Under the pieces are notes generated by a model. The model made no database searches. It saw only the letters and a list, made by a program, of their open reading frames with translations, and was not told the DNA's origin. A DNA stretch of 64,000 nt from Betaproteobacteria bacterium RIFCSPLOWO2_12_FULL_68_20. GTDB taxonomy: Bacteria > Pseudomonadota > Gammaproteobacteria > Burkholderiales > SG8-39. Location: NCBI GenBank assembly GCA_001770655.1, contig MERQ01000086.1:18948-82947 (forward strand), written 5' to 3'. The stretch's first letter is position 1; every line of letters starts with the position of its first letter. Below are positions 18,468 through 27,231 of the stretch, one piece after another. Position numbers and translations under genes: made by a program.

Positions 18468-19553
18468 TCAAGAGCTGCGCAGCATCCGACTGTAAGCGCG
18501 CACTTCGTCTACCAGCGCCGCAACCGACTCGACCGGTGTGCGCGGAAGAACGCCGTGACCCAGATTGAAGACGTGCCCGGGCGCGCCGCCGAAGGCGTCG
18601 AGCACGCGCCGCACCGCGGCCCGCACCTGTTCGGGCGGCGCAAGCAACGCGGCGGAATCGAGATTGCCCTGGAGCGCGACGCGGCCCGCAGCCGCGCGAC
18701 GCGCCGACGCCGGATCGGTGGCAGCGTCCAGTCCGATCGCGTCGCAGCCGCTCGCGGCCATCGCCTCCAGCCATGCGCCGCCGCCCTTGGTGTAGAGGAT
18801 GCTCGGCACGCGCCGGCCCTCGCGCATTTTTGCCAGTCCCGCGAGCACGCGGCGCGAATACGCGAGCGAGAACGTCTCGTAGTCGGCGTGCGCGAGCGTG
18901 CCGCCCCAGGTGTCGAACAGCATCACCGCCTGCACGCCGGCCTCGATCTGGGCGTTCAGATAGTCGGTCACGGCGCGCGCGTTGATCTCGAGGAGCCGGT
19001 GCAGGAGCTGCGGGCGCGAGTAAAGCATCGTCTTCAGCGCCGGCCAGTCGTCGCTCCCGCAGCCCTCGACCATGTAGCAGGCCAGCGTGTAGGGGCTGCC
19101 CGAAAATCCGATGAGCGGCACCCGGCCGGCGAGCGCGCGCCGCAGCTCGCGCACCGCGTCGAGCACGTAGCCGAGCTCGAGCGCCGGATCGGGTGCGGCG
19201 AGCGCGCGCACTGCGACTTCGTCGCGCAGCGGCCGCTCGAAGCGCGGGCCCTCGCCCTCGGTGAAGTAAAGGCCCAGCCCCATGGCGTCCGGAAGAAGAA
19301 GAATGTCCGAAAAGAGGATCGCGGCATCGAGCGCGAAACGCTCGAGCGGCTGCAGCGTCACCTCGGTCGCGAGAGCCGGAGACCTCGCAAGCGCGAGAAA
19401 GCTGCCGGCGCGGGCACGGGCGGCGTTGTACTCGGGGAGGTAGCGGCCGGCCTGGCGCATCAGCCACACCGGGGTGCGATCGGTCGGCTCGCGCGCGAGC
19501 GCGCGCAGCAGCGCGTCGTTGCTCAGATCAACTTTCCGGTGATGTGCTTCCAT
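18468..19553 (-). CDS. hemE: uroporphyrinogen-III decarboxylase
   Basis: A 361-aa TIM-barrel enzyme that removes four acetate carboxyls from uroporphyrinogen III to give coproporphyrinogen III in heme synthesis. [15 protein letters not shown] near the N-terminus is the substrate-binding signature, [12 protein letters not shown] carries the catalytic Asp, and [14 protein letters not shown] the conserved C-terminal His loop. The ATG at 19553 gives [12 protein letters not shown]; its first 31 bases overlap the 3' end of the EVE-domain gene. Length is normal (E. coli 354). Confidence 0.96.
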   Translation of the reverse strand: MEAHHRKVDLSNDALLRALAREPTDRTPVWLMRQAGRYLPEYNAARARAGSFLALARSPALATEVTLQPLERFALDAAILFSDILLLPDAMGLGLYFTEGEGPRFERPLRDEVAVRALAAPDPALELGYVLDAVRELRRALAGRVPLIGFSGSPYTLACYMVEGCGSDDWPALKTMLYSRPQLLHRLLEINARAVTDYLNAQIEAGVQAVMLFDTWGGTLAHADYETFSLAYSRRVLAGLAKMREGRRVPSILYTKGGGAWLEAMAASGCDAIGLDAATDPASARRAAAGRVALQGNLDSAALLAPPEQVRAAVRRVLDAFGGAPGHVFNLGHGVLPRTPVESVAALVDEVRAYSRMLRSS

Positions 19554-19981
19554 TCGGATCGGCTCACCGGGGTGATCGAGAGCCGGTTGCCGCGCCTCAG
19601 GAGCCACATTCGCGCGAGCGGCTTTTGCGCTCGCAGCTCGGCAAGCCGCAACAGCCGGGTCTTCCTGAGCGCGCGCACGTCGACGCAAACCCAGCGGGGG
19701 CAGTGCTTGCTCGCCTTCGGATCGTAGTAGGGGCTGCTGCGCTCGAACTGGCTGGCATCCGGGTAAGGCCGCGAAGCGATCTCGGCGATCCCGGCGATCC
19801 CCGGCTCGGCGCAGCTCGAGTGATAGAACAGCACGCCGTCGCCCACGCGCATCGCGTCGCGCATGAAATTGCGCGCCTGGTAGTTGCGCACGCCGCTCCA
19901 GGGCGTGACGCCACCGGGCGCGCCGAGCGCATCGTCGATCGAGCACTCGTCGGGCTCGGATTTCATCAGCCAGTAGCGCAC
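19523..19981 (-). CDS. EVE domain-containing protein
   Basis: A 152-aa single-domain EVE (PUA-fold) protein like thymocyte nuclear protein 1. It opens [17 protein letters not shown] and has [19 protein letters not shown] and [15 protein letters not shown], the aromatic-cage segments that recognise modified bases in this fold. GTG at 19981 is the only start that preserves the first strand. It overlaps hemE by 31 bases and lies just downstream of the 6S RNA. EVE proteins are thought to read modified DNA or RNA; the bacterial housekeeping version here has no proven role. Confidence 0.9.
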   Translation of the reverse strand: MRYWLMKSEPDECSIDDALGAPGGVTPWSGVRNYQARNFMRDAMRVGDGVLFYHSSCAEPGIAGIAEIASRPYPDASQFERSSPYYDPKASKHCPRWVCVDVRALRKTRLLRLAELRAQKPLARMWLLRRGNRLSITPVSRSEWKHITGKLI

Positions 19982-19989
19982 GGAGATGG

Positions 19990-20168
19990 CGCCCCCCGCG
20001 CATGCCGGTGGGCTCGGCTCCCGAACCCTGCCAACAAGGGTGGTCGCTTTCCGGTCACATCAGGTTCGTCCGACGAGGGACGATCACAACAGTGACGCTG
20101 GAGTCCGCAACCTGTGGAAGCTATCGGTTCGGAAATATTGAGCCCTGTCGCGCACGGCAGGGGACGTG
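19990..20168 (-). ncRNA. ssrS: 6S RNA (SsrS)
   Basis: The minus-strand transcript of this region folds like 6S RNA, the sigma70-holoenzyme mimic. Its ends pair (CCCCUGCCGUGC near 20163 with GCAUGCGCGGGG near 19995); an inner stem pairs GGGCUC with GAGCCC; a large internal bubble opens at AAUAUUUCC, matching the GAUAUUUC of the E. coli RNA; the apical arm is GUCAC/GUGAC capped by CGUCC-loop-GGACG; and a CCCU...AGGG hairpin stands on the 3' side of the bubble. It lies directly downstream of zapA, as ssrS does in E. coli. A TAGAAT -10 is at 20180-20175. Ends are approximate. Confidence 0.78.
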
Positions 20169-20199
20169 ACGGCTATTCTAAACCTGCGGCGCGCAGGAT

Positions 20200-20511
20200 C
20201 TAGAACAGCTTGTCCTGCTTGGCGAGCGCGGCATCGAGCTGGGCTTCAATCTGACCGATACGGCGCTTCGCCCGTCCGAGATCGAAGCCGCCGCCGAGTT
20301 TCATGCCGAGCATCTCATGGGCGACATTGAGCGCGGCCATGACGGCGATCCTCTCGGCGCCCATCACCTTGCCGGCCTTCATGATCTCGTTCATCTTGGC
20401 GTCGAGGTAGGCGACCGCCTGCATCAATGCCTCGCGCTCTCCCTCGGCGCAGGCGACGCGGTAGCTGCGTCCGAGCAGCGTGACCTCGACCGTTCTCGCG
20501 CCTTCTGCCAT
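20200..20511 (-). CDS. zapA: cell division protein ZapA
   Basis: A 103-aa protein that binds and bundles FtsZ at the Z ring. VEVTLLGRSYRVACAEGE is the N-terminal beta domain that contacts FtsZ; residues about 30-100 form the long coiled coil for dimer and tetramer formation, including AALNVAHEMLGMKL. The length is typical. It lies 59 bases downstream of the zapB-like gene and immediately upstream of 6S RNA, the usual proteobacterial arrangement. Confidence 0.93.
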   Translation of the reverse strand: MAEGARTVEVTLLGRSYRVACAEGEREALMQAVAYLDAKMNEIMKAGKVMGAERIAVMAALNVAHEMLGMKLGGGFDLGRAKRRIGQIEAQLDAALAKQDKLF

Positions 20512-20570
20512 GCCTGGTCAGTTCCCCCTTTGTTCCTGGCTGGCGGCGGTTGGCGGCCGCCGCGCGGACA

Positions 20571-20780
20571 TCACGCCGGAAGCCGGGAAAGCAGGCTCTC
20601 CAGCCTCGCCTTGGCGCCGTCGATCTTCTCGTGCAGGCGCTTCGCGTCGTTCTGCGCCGCGGCCAGCTGCCGCCTCAGCTCGACGTTCTCGGTGCGCAGC
20701 CGCTCGCACAGCGAAACGAATTGCGCGACCTTCGACTCGAGCGACGTGAACTCCGCTTCCACGCCCCAACTATGTTGCAA
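20571..20780 (-). CDS. small coiled-coil protein (ZapB-like, TIGR02449 type)
   Basis: A short, almost entirely coiled-coil protein (LESKVAQFVSLCERLRTENV and on) found upstream of zapA in many Beta- and Gammaproteobacteria, where it is presumed to act at the Z ring. The extent given begins at TTG 20780 (69 aa); GTG 20762 (63 aa) is more likely, since a TTGACG-17-CATAGT promoter would place transcription start almost at that GTG. No Shine-Dalgarno fits either start well. Confidence 0.75.
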   Translation of the reverse strand: MQHSWGVEAEFTSLESKVAQFVSLCERLRTENVELRRQLAAAQNDAKRLHEKIDGAKARLESLLSRLPA

Positions 20781-20797
20781 ATTTCATGCAGCGTCAA
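20769..20797 (-). promoter_or_regulatory. sigma70-type promoter for the zapB-like/zapA genes
   Basis: On the minus strand TTGACG (20797-20792), a 17-base spacer and CATAGT (20774-20769). The -35 matches five of six consensus bases. The predicted start, seven bases on, is about position 20762, the first base of the GTG candidate start codon, implying a leaderless or nearly leaderless mRNA. Confidence 0.6.
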
Positions 20798-20865
20798 GCA
20801 GTAAGGGCCGATTGTGCATGTATTTCATGATCTTGTGCGCGAGCGGCGCGCCGCACCGGGTCGGG

Positions 20866-21035
20866 ATATGATGTCGGCTCGCTTCCGGGTGTTCGGGAAT
20901 CAGGTTAAAGGCCTGTACTGCCCCCGCAACGGTAGGCGAGTGAGGGCGCCCCACGCATGGCCACTGCGCTCATCGCAACGATGAGCGCGGGAAGGCGGGA
21001 CGCCAAGACTCGCGAGTCCGGAGACCGGCCGGGAA
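20866..21035 (+). promoter_or_regulatory. cobalamin riboswitch
   Basis: The leader of the receptor gene has the conserved cobalamin aptamer pieces in order: GGTGTTCGGGAATC, then CTGCCCCCGCAACGGTA (20918-20934), GCGGGAAGGCGGGA, and the B12-box-like GAGTCCGGAGACCGGCC ending near 21030. A GGCGTC/GACGCC hairpin follows just before the AGGGAGG ribosome-binding site of the gene at 21084, so cobalamin binding probably blocks translation. No U-tract terminator is present. The 5' boundary is approximate. Confidence 0.93.
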
Positions 21036-21083
21036 GCCTTCTCGCCACTTTGCGGCGTCGGGGACGACGCCAGGGAGGTTTCC

Positions 21084-23147
21084 ATGCATCGCGCGCTCTC
21101 CGGCCTCCTCGCCGGGCTGTTCGTTTCCGTTTCATTCGCCCAGGACGACGCGATCCTTGTCGAGGCGACCCGCTTTCCCGAGAACGTGCGCCGGCTGCCG
21201 GCGAGCGTCACCGTGCTCACCGAGGAGGACATCGCACGCAGCGCCGCGCGCACTGTTCCCGAGCTGCTCGCCGAGCAGCCGGGGATCACCATGAAGGATT
21301 TCTTCGGCAACAATGCCGCCGCGACCTCGATCGACCTGCGCGGCTACGGCGTCACCGGGCCGCAGAACACGCTGATCCTGCTCGACGGCCGGCGGCTCAA
21401 CGACTTCGACCTCTCGGGGGTGCAGTGGTCCGCGATCCCGCTCGCCGCGATCGAGCGCATCGAGATCCTGCGCGGCACCGGCGCGGTGCTCTACGGCGAT
21501 GCGGCCTCCGCCGGCGTGGTCAACATCGTCACGCGCTCTCCGCTGCGGCAGGGGCGGCGATTCGAGGCCCTGGCGCGCGCCGGGACGTTCAACACCACGG
21601 AAAGCCGGCTCGGCGGCAGCTTTGCCAACGCCGGCTTCGGGGTGAGCGGGTCCTTGTACGGCTACGGATCGGACGGGTATCGCGCCAACAACCGCAACGA
21701 GCAGCAGAACAACGCCCTCAACCTGCGCTGGGCGCTCGGCGAGGGGGCGCTCGATCTTCGCCTGGGCACCGACCGGCAGGACCTGAGGCTTCCCGGCGCG
21801 CGCCGCGTCCAGCCCTCGATCGGCCTGGACGAATACTCCGCCGATCCGCGCGGGGCGCAGACGCCGCTCGACTACTCGAGCCGCGACGGCGCGCGCGCCG
21901 GGCTTTCGTTCATGCAGCGCTTCGGCGAGGCCGAGCTCTCGGTCGGCGTGGACGCGCGCGACAAGGACCAGCGCTCGTACTTCGACCAGGGGGGGTTCCC
22001 GGCGTACCGGGCGGACCGGCTGGATCTGCGCTCGTTCACGCCGCGGCTGCGCGTGCCGTTCGCGACCGGCGGCCTGCGCCACCGGCTCACGCTCGGCGCC
22101 GACTGGCACGCCTGGCGCTACCGCTCGCGGCGCACCGACCGGCCGGAAAGCCTCGGCCAGCCGACCAACCGCGTCACGGTGACGCAGGACACCCAGGGCT
22201 TCTACGCGCAGGACGCGATCGAGCTCGCCCCCGCAACGATCGCCACGCTCGGCCTGCGCACGGAGCGCGCGAGATACGCGGGCGACGACACGGCCGACCC
22301 TGCGGCCCCCGCCTGCTTCGGCTGCACCGCGGCGCCGCCGGTGCGCGAGACGCAGAAGGCGCGCGCCTGGGAGCTGGGGCTGCGCCACGCATTCGACGCG
22401 CGATGGACGGTCTTCGGACGCGCCGGGAGGAGCTTTCGCCTGGTGAACGCCGAGGAGATCTACGAGAACGACGTCTTCTTCGCCTCGCAGTTCCAGCTGC
22501 TGCGCCCGCAGCAGGCGCGCACTCACGAGACGGGCCTCGAGTGGCGCTCCGGCGCGCACGCGCTGCGCGGCGCGCTTTTCCACACCAAGGTGATCGACGA
22601 GATCCACCTCGATCCGTTCACCACCGGAGCCGGCAACATCAATCTGCCGCCGTCGCGCCGCCAGGGGCTCGAGCTCGACGCTCGCTGGCAGGCGATGCCC
22701 GGGCTGCGCTTCGCCGGCGCGTATGCCTACACTGAGGCGCGGTTCCTCGAAGGCGTGCTGCCAGGATCGCCGTTCGCGATCGGCACCGGCTTGCCGATCG
22801 CAGGCAGGACGGTGCCGCTCGTGCCGCGGCACAAGCTCAATCTGGGCTTCGCCTGGGACGCGGCGCCGCGCACGCGCGTTTCGGCCGCGCTCACCGCCGT
22901 GAGCAGCCAGCTGCTCGACAACGACGAGCCGAACACGCTCGCCCATCGCATCCCGGCTTACGCCGTCGTCGACGTCAAGCTCGCGCAGGCGTTCGCCGGC
23001 GCTCGCCTCGCGCTCGCGGTGAACAACCTGTTCAACAACGGCTACTACACCTACGCGGTGCGCAGCGCGTTCGTCGCCGACCGCTATGCGGTCTACCCGC
23101 TGCCCGGCCGCGCGCTTTATCTGACGGCGGAGCTGTTTGTGCCCTAG
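21084..23147 (+). CDS. btuB: TonB-dependent outer-membrane receptor, BtuB-like
   Basis: A 687-aa outer-membrane receptor, predicted to import cobalamin. A signal peptide (to about SFAQ) precedes a TonB-box-like DAILVEATR, then the plug domain (VTVLTEEDIARS, RGYGVTGPQNTLILLDGRRL, IERIEILRGTGAVLYGDAA, GVVNIVTR) and a 22-strand barrel ending in an aromatic-rich ALYLTAELFVP. The riboswitch directly upstream makes a corrinoid the likely ligand. ATG 21084 follows AGGGAGG at good spacing. No btuCDF or tonB is adjacent; instead an LPS-core operon starts 12 bases after its stop. Confidence 0.93.
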   Translation: MHRALSGLLAGLFVSVSFAQDDAILVEATRFPENVRRLPASVTVLTEEDIARSAARTVPELLAEQPGITMKDFFGNNAAATSIDLRGYGVTGPQNTLILLDGRRLNDFDLSGVQWSAIPLAAIERIEILRGTGAVLYGDAASAGVVNIVTRSPLRQGRRFEALARAGTFNTTESRLGGSFANAGFGVSGSLYGYGSDGYRANNRNEQQNNALNLRWALGEGALDLRLGTDRQDLRLPGARRVQPSIGLDEYSADPRGAQTPLDYSSRDGARAGLSFMQRFGEAELSVGVDARDKDQRSYFDQGGFPAYRADRLDLRSFTPRLRVPFATGGLRHRLTLGADWHAWRYRSRRTDRPESLGQPTNRVTVTQDTQGFYAQDAIELAPATIATLGLRTERARYAGDDTADPAAPACFGCTAAPPVRETQKARAWELGLRHAFDARWTVFGRAGRSFRLVNAEEIYENDVFFASQFQLLRPQQARTHETGLEWRSGAHALRGALFHTKVIDEIHLDPFTTGAGNINLPPSRRQGLELDARWQAMPGLRFAGAYAYTEARFLEGVLPGSPFAIGTGLPIAGRTVPLVPRHKLNLGFAWDAAPRTRVSAALTAVSSQLLDNDEPNTLAHRIPAYAVVDVKLAQAFAGARLALAVNNLFNNGYYTYAVRSAFVADRYAVYPLPGRALYLTAELFVP

Positions 23148-23159
23148 TACACTGACGGG

Positions 23160-24254
23160 ATGGTGAAGGACGCCGTCCCGCTCTCGGAATGCTCGCGGGC
23201 GCTGGTCATCAAGCTGCGCCACCACGGCGACGTGCTGCTCGCCGCGCCGGTGTTCGACGCGCTCAAGGCGCGCGCGCCTGGCATGGAGGTGGACGCGCTG
23301 GTCTACGACGACACCGCCCCGATGCTCTCGGGCCATCCCGCGCTCGCCCGGGTGCACCGCGTCGGCCGCGCCTGGCGAGCGAGCGGCGCCGCGGCCAGGC
23401 TCGCGGCCGAGTGGCGGCTTTTTTTCGCGCTGCGCGCGCGGCGCTACGACCTGATCGTGCACCTCTCGGAGCAGCCGCGCGGCGCGTGGCTCGCGCGCAC
23501 GCTCGGGGCGCGCTATAGCGTCGCGCCCGCGATTGCGGGCCGCGGATCGCTCTGGAAGCGGAGCTTCACGCACCTGTTCGCGCTGCTCGCGAACGGCCGG
23601 CGCCATCAGGTGGAGCTCAACCTCGACGCCCTGCGCCGGATCGGCGTGCAGCCCGCGGCGGGCGAGCGGCGCGTCATCTTCGTGCCGGGAGAGAAAGCGG
23701 AGAACCGCGCCCGTTCGCTTCTCGCCGAGCACGGGCTGGCCGAGCGCGGCTTCGTGCACCTGCACCCGGCCTCGCGCTGGCGCTTCAAGTGCTGGCCGGC
23801 GCAGCAGAACGCGGAGCTGCTCGATCGCCTGGCCGCGGACGGGCTTCGCGTCGCTCTCACCGCCGCTCCGGACCCCGGGGAGCTTGCGCTGGTGGACGAG
23901 ATCCTGCGGCGCGCGAGGGCCCGGCCGGCCAACCTGGCGGGCCGGCTCTCGATCAAGGAGCTGGGCGCGCTCACTGCGCGCGCGCGGCTGTTCGTCGGCG
24001 TGGACTCGATGCCGATGCACCTCGCGGCGGCGATGGGCACGCCGACTGTCGCGCTGTTCGGCCCGAGCGGAGAGCTGGAGTGGGGCCCGTGGAACGTCGC
24101 GCACCGGGTGGTGACGAGCGCGCACTCCTGCCGGCCCTGCGGCCTGGACGGCTGCGGCGGCGGCAAGGTGAGCGAGTGCCTGACCACGCTCGCGGTCGAG
24201 CCGGTGCACGCGGCGGTGCGCGAGTTGCTCGCGCGGCCGCGCGGCGCGGCATGA
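23160..24254 (+). CDS. GT9 lipopolysaccharide heptosyltransferase (WaaQ-like)
   Basis: A 364-aa family 9 glycosyltransferase that would add heptose to the LPS inner core in the cytosol. ALVIKLRHHGDVLLAAPVF is the N-terminal nucleotide-sugar domain in the form typical of heptosyltransferase III; HLHPASRWRFKCWP and FVGVDSMPMHLAAAMGTPTVALFGPS are the acceptor and donor signatures. A C-terminal Cys cluster (CRPCGLDGCGGGKVSEC) is common in this subgroup. It starts 12 bases after the receptor stop and overlaps the next gene by four bases. Confidence 0.92.
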   Translation: MVKDAVPLSECSRALVIKLRHHGDVLLAAPVFDALKARAPGMEVDALVYDDTAPMLSGHPALARVHRVGRAWRASGAAARLAAEWRLFFALRARRYDLIVHLSEQPRGAWLARTLGARYSVAPAIAGRGSLWKRSFTHLFALLANGRRHQVELNLDALRRIGVQPAAGERRVIFVPGEKAENRARSLLAEHGLAERGFVHLHPASRWRFKCWPAQQNAELLDRLAADGLRVALTAAPDPGELALVDEILRRARARPANLAGRLSIKELGALTARARLFVGVDSMPMHLAAAMGTPTVALFGPSGELEWGPWNVAHRVVTSAHSCRPCGLDGCGGGKVSECLTTLAVEPVHAAVRELLARPRGAA

Positions 24255-25405
24255 GCGCGCGGCTGAGGTTGGCCATCGTGCGCCAGCGCTACAACCCTTA
24301 CGGCGGCGCCGAGCGCTTCATCGAGCGCGCGCTGCCCGCGCTCGAGCGCGCGGGCGCGGAGGTGACGCTGATCGCCCGCAGCGCCGATGGCTGGGGCGCC
24401 GCCCACGTGTTGCGCGCGGATCCCTTCTATGTGGGCAGCCTCTGGCGCGACTGGTCGTTTGCGCGTGCGGCACGCGCGGCCTGGGGCGGGGAGGGATTCG
24501 ACCTGGTCCAGTCGCACGAGCGCATCCCGGGCTGCGACGTGTACCGCGCGGGCGACGGCGTGCACCGCAGGTGGCTCGAACTGAGACGCTCCGCTTCAGC
24601 CCCGCTCGAGCGTGCGCGGATCGCGCTCAACCCGCATCACCGCTACCTTTGCGCGGCCGAGAAGCGCATGTTCGAGCACCCACGGCTGCGCGCGGTGATC
24701 TGCAACTCGAACATGGTGCGCGACGAGATTGCGCGTGCGTTTCGCATTGCCCCCGCGAAGCTGCACGTGATCCGCAACGGCGTGGACCTGGAGCACTTCC
24801 ACCCCGGCGAGCGCGCGGCGCGGCGGGCGGCGGCGCGCGACGGGCTCGGCTGCGGTGCCGGCGACACGGTGTTTCTTTTCGTCGGCTCGGGATTCGCAAG
24901 GAAGGGCCTGGCGGCGGCGATCGACGCTCTCGCGGCGGCGCGGGGCGAGGCGTTCCGGCTGGTGGTCGCCGGACGCGACCGCGCGCAGCCGGCCTTCGAG
25001 GCGCGCGCGCGCGACGCCGGCCTCGGCGAGCGGGTGCGGTTCCTCGGCGCGCGCGAGGAGCTACGGCCGCTGTACGCGGCGGCGGATTGCTTTATCCTTC
25101 CGACCCGCTACGATCCGTTTCCGAACACAGCGCTCGAGGCGCTCGCGATGGGAGTTCCGGCGATCGTCAGCTCGCGCTGCGGCGCGGCCGAGCTGATCGA
25201 GCCGGGAGAAAACGGCTGGGTGTGCGAGCCCGACGATGCCGCCGGGCTGGCCCGGCTGATGCGCGAGGCCGCGGCCGCGCGGCACGCGGAGCGCCGCAGC
25301 CGCGCGGCACGCGCCACCGCCGCGCGGTTCGGCCTCGAGCAGATGGCCGCGCAGCTCGCCGGGCTCTACGCCTTGCTCGGGTCGGACCACGAGCGCATGA
25401 CATGA
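24251..25405 (+). CDS. GT4 glycosyltransferase (WaaG-like LPS core transferase)
   Basis: A 384-aa GT-B retaining transferase. VRQRYNPYGGAERFIERALP is the N-terminal acceptor loop seen in WaaG-type LPS glucosyltransferases, VICNSNMVRDEI and VIRNGVDLEHFHP follow, and the donor site is EELRPLYAAADCFILPTRYDPFPN with the EX7E-like NTALEALAMG. It is embedded between WaaQ-like and MsbA-like genes with four-base overlaps, so a core-oligosaccharide role is likely. Donor sugar is not readable from sequence. Confidence 0.9.
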   Translation: MSARLRLAIVRQRYNPYGGAERFIERALPALERAGAEVTLIARSADGWGAAHVLRADPFYVGSLWRDWSFARAARAAWGGEGFDLVQSHERIPGCDVYRAGDGVHRRWLELRRSASAPLERARIALNPHHRYLCAAEKRMFEHPRLRAVICNSNMVRDEIARAFRIAPAKLHVIRNGVDLEHFHPGERAARRAAARDGLGCGAGDTVFLFVGSGFARKGLAAAIDALAAARGEAFRLVVAGRDRAQPAFEARARDAGLGERVRFLGAREELRPLYAAADCFILPTRYDPFPNTALEALAMGVPAIVSSRCGAAELIEPGENGWVCEPDDAAGLARLMREAAAARHAERRSRAARATAARFGLEQMAAQLAGLYALLGSDHERMT

Positions 25406-27210
25406 ACCCCGCCACCGACGACGGCCGAAGACTCTACTTGCGCCTGCTCTCGTACGTGCGGCCGCACGCGCGCGCGTTCGCGATCGCGGTGATCGGCATG
25501 GTGATGGCGGCGGCGACCGAGCCGCTGTTTCCGGCGCTCATCAAGCCGCTGCTCGACGGCGGTTTCGCCGCGGGCGCCGCGCCCGCGCTGCCGCCGGCGG
25601 TGTTCGCGGCGGCGATCGTCGGCATTTTCGTGCTGCGCGGGCTGCTCACCTTCGTTTCGTCCTACTTCCTCGCCTGGGTCGCGAACCGGGTGGTGCTCGA
25701 CCTGCGCGCGGCGATGTTCGCGCGGCTGGTGCGCTTTCCGGCGAAGTTCTTCGACGACCACAGCTCGGGCGTGCTGCTCTCGAAGGTGGCCTACGACGTG
25801 GGCGGAGTCATGGCGGCAGCGACGACGGTGCTCACCATTGCGATCAAGGACACGATCGCGGTCGCCGGGCTGCTCGCCTGGCTGCTGTACATCAACTGGA
25901 AGCTCACCCTCATCGCGCTCGCGGTCGGTCCGCCGATCGCCTGGGCGGTGCGGCTGCTCTCGCGCCGGCTGCGCAGCATGGCGCGCGGGGCGCAGCACGC
26001 GATGGGCGAGCTCGCGCACGTGCTCGAGGAGTCGATCGAGTGCCACAGGGTGGTCAAGGTGTTCGGCGGACAGGACTACGAGTCCGGGCGCTTCGCGCGC
26101 GCCAACCAGCTGCTGCGCGGCTTCAACATGCGCCAGACGGTTCCCGCGGCGCTCACCACGCCCATCACCTACACGCTCGCCGCCGCGGCGCTGTCCGTGA
26201 TCGTCTACATCGCGCTCCAGGAGTCGCTCGCGAATCGCGCCACCGTGGGCGAATTCGCCTCGTTCATCACCGCGATGCTGATGCTGCTCGCGCCGCTCAA
26301 GCGCCTGACCGAGCTGAACGCCCCCTTGCAGCGCGGCCTTGCCGCCGCCGAGAGCGTGTTCGAGATGATCGACACTCCGGTCGAGGAGGACCGCGGCACC
26401 ATCGTGCTGCCGCGCGCGCGCGGCGAGGTGGTCTACGAGAACGTCGCCTTCACCTATTCGACCCGGACCGAGCCGGCACTCGCCGGGGTGAGCCTGCAGG
26501 TGCGGCCGGGCGAGACGGTGGCGCTCGTCGGCGGTTCGGGCGGCGGCAAGACCACGCTGGTGAACCTGCTGCCGCGCTTCTACGCGCCGGGCGCGGGGCG
26601 CATCCTGCTCGACGGCCACGACATCCAGACGCTCACCCTGGAGAGCCTGCGCGCCAACATCGCGCTGGTGAGCCAGGACATCGTGCTGTTCAACGACTCG
26701 ATCTATGCCAACATCGCCTACGGGCGCATGGGCGGCGCAGCCGCGCGCGAGGTGATTGCCGCCGCGGAAGCCGCGCACGCGATCGGGTTCATCCGCGAGA
26801 CGCCCGAGGGGCTGAACACGCTGATCGGCGAGAACGGCCTGCGCCTCTCGGGCGGGCAGCGCCAGCGCCTCGCGATCGCGCGCGCGCTGCTCAAGAACGC
26901 GCCGGTGCTGATCCTGGACGAGGCGACCTCATCGCTCGACACCGAGTCCGAGCGCCAGGTGCAGGCGGCGCTCGAGACACTGATGCGCGGGCGCGCCACC
27001 ATTGTGATCGCGCACCGGCTCTCCACCGTCGAGCGCGCCGACCGCATCGTGGTGCTCGAGCGCGGCCGCATCATGGAGTCCGGGCGGCACGCCGAGTTGC
27101 TCGCGCGCGGCGGCGTCTACGCGCGGCTCTATCACCTGCAGTTTACGGCCGAGGCGGTCTCCCCCGTGCCAGGGGCCGGGCCGCGCAGGGCGGGGGGCGG
27201 CGCGCTCTAG
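25402..27210 (+). CDS. msbA: ABC transporter, lipid A-core flippase (MsbA-like)
   Basis: A 602-aa half transporter: six transmembrane helices in the first 320 residues and one ATPase domain. Walker A is GGSGGGKTTL, signature LSGGQRQRLAIARALL, Walker B VLILDEATSSLD and the H-loop IVIAHRLS. Fusion of a membrane and an ATPase domain and the location among LPS-core genes fit MsbA, which flips lipid A-core across the inner membrane. It starts at ATG 25402 with an ATGA overlap. A longer same-frame reading back to 24571 runs through the GT4 gene and is not real. Confidence 0.92.
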   Translation: MNPATDDGRRLYLRLLSYVRPHARAFAIAVIGMVMAAATEPLFPALIKPLLDGGFAAGAAPALPPAVFAAAIVGIFVLRGLLTFVSSYFLAWVANRVVLDLRAAMFARLVRFPAKFFDDHSSGVLLSKVAYDVGGVMAAATTVLTIAIKDTIAVAGLLAWLLYINWKLTLIALAVGPPIAWAVRLLSRRLRSMARGAQHAMGELAHVLEESIECHRVVKVFGGQDYESGRFARANQLLRGFNMRQTVPAALTTPITYTLAAAALSVIVYIALQESLANRATVGEFASFITAMLMLLAPLKRLTELNAPLQRGLAAAESVFEMIDTPVEEDRGTIVLPRARGEVVYENVAFTYSTRTEPALAGVSLQVRPGETVALVGGSGGGKTTLVNLLPRFYAPGAGRILLDGHDIQTLTLESLRANIALVSQDIVLFNDSIYANIAYGRMGGAAAREVIAAAEAAHAIGFIRETPEGLNTLIGENGLRLSGGQRQRLAIARALLKNAPVLILDEATSSLDTESERQVQAALETLMRGRATIVIAHRLSTVERADRIVVLERGRIMESGRHAELLARGGVYARLYHLQFTAEAVSPVPGAGPRRAGGGAL

Positions 27211-27231
27211 GCGGGCGGGAACGGCGAGCGC

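Noticed and set aside
21132-24209. 1025-codon minus-strand open frame across the receptor and heptosyltransferase genes
   Set aside because: Antisense artefact; no start context, domain or conservation pattern, while both plus-strand genes have clear motifs.
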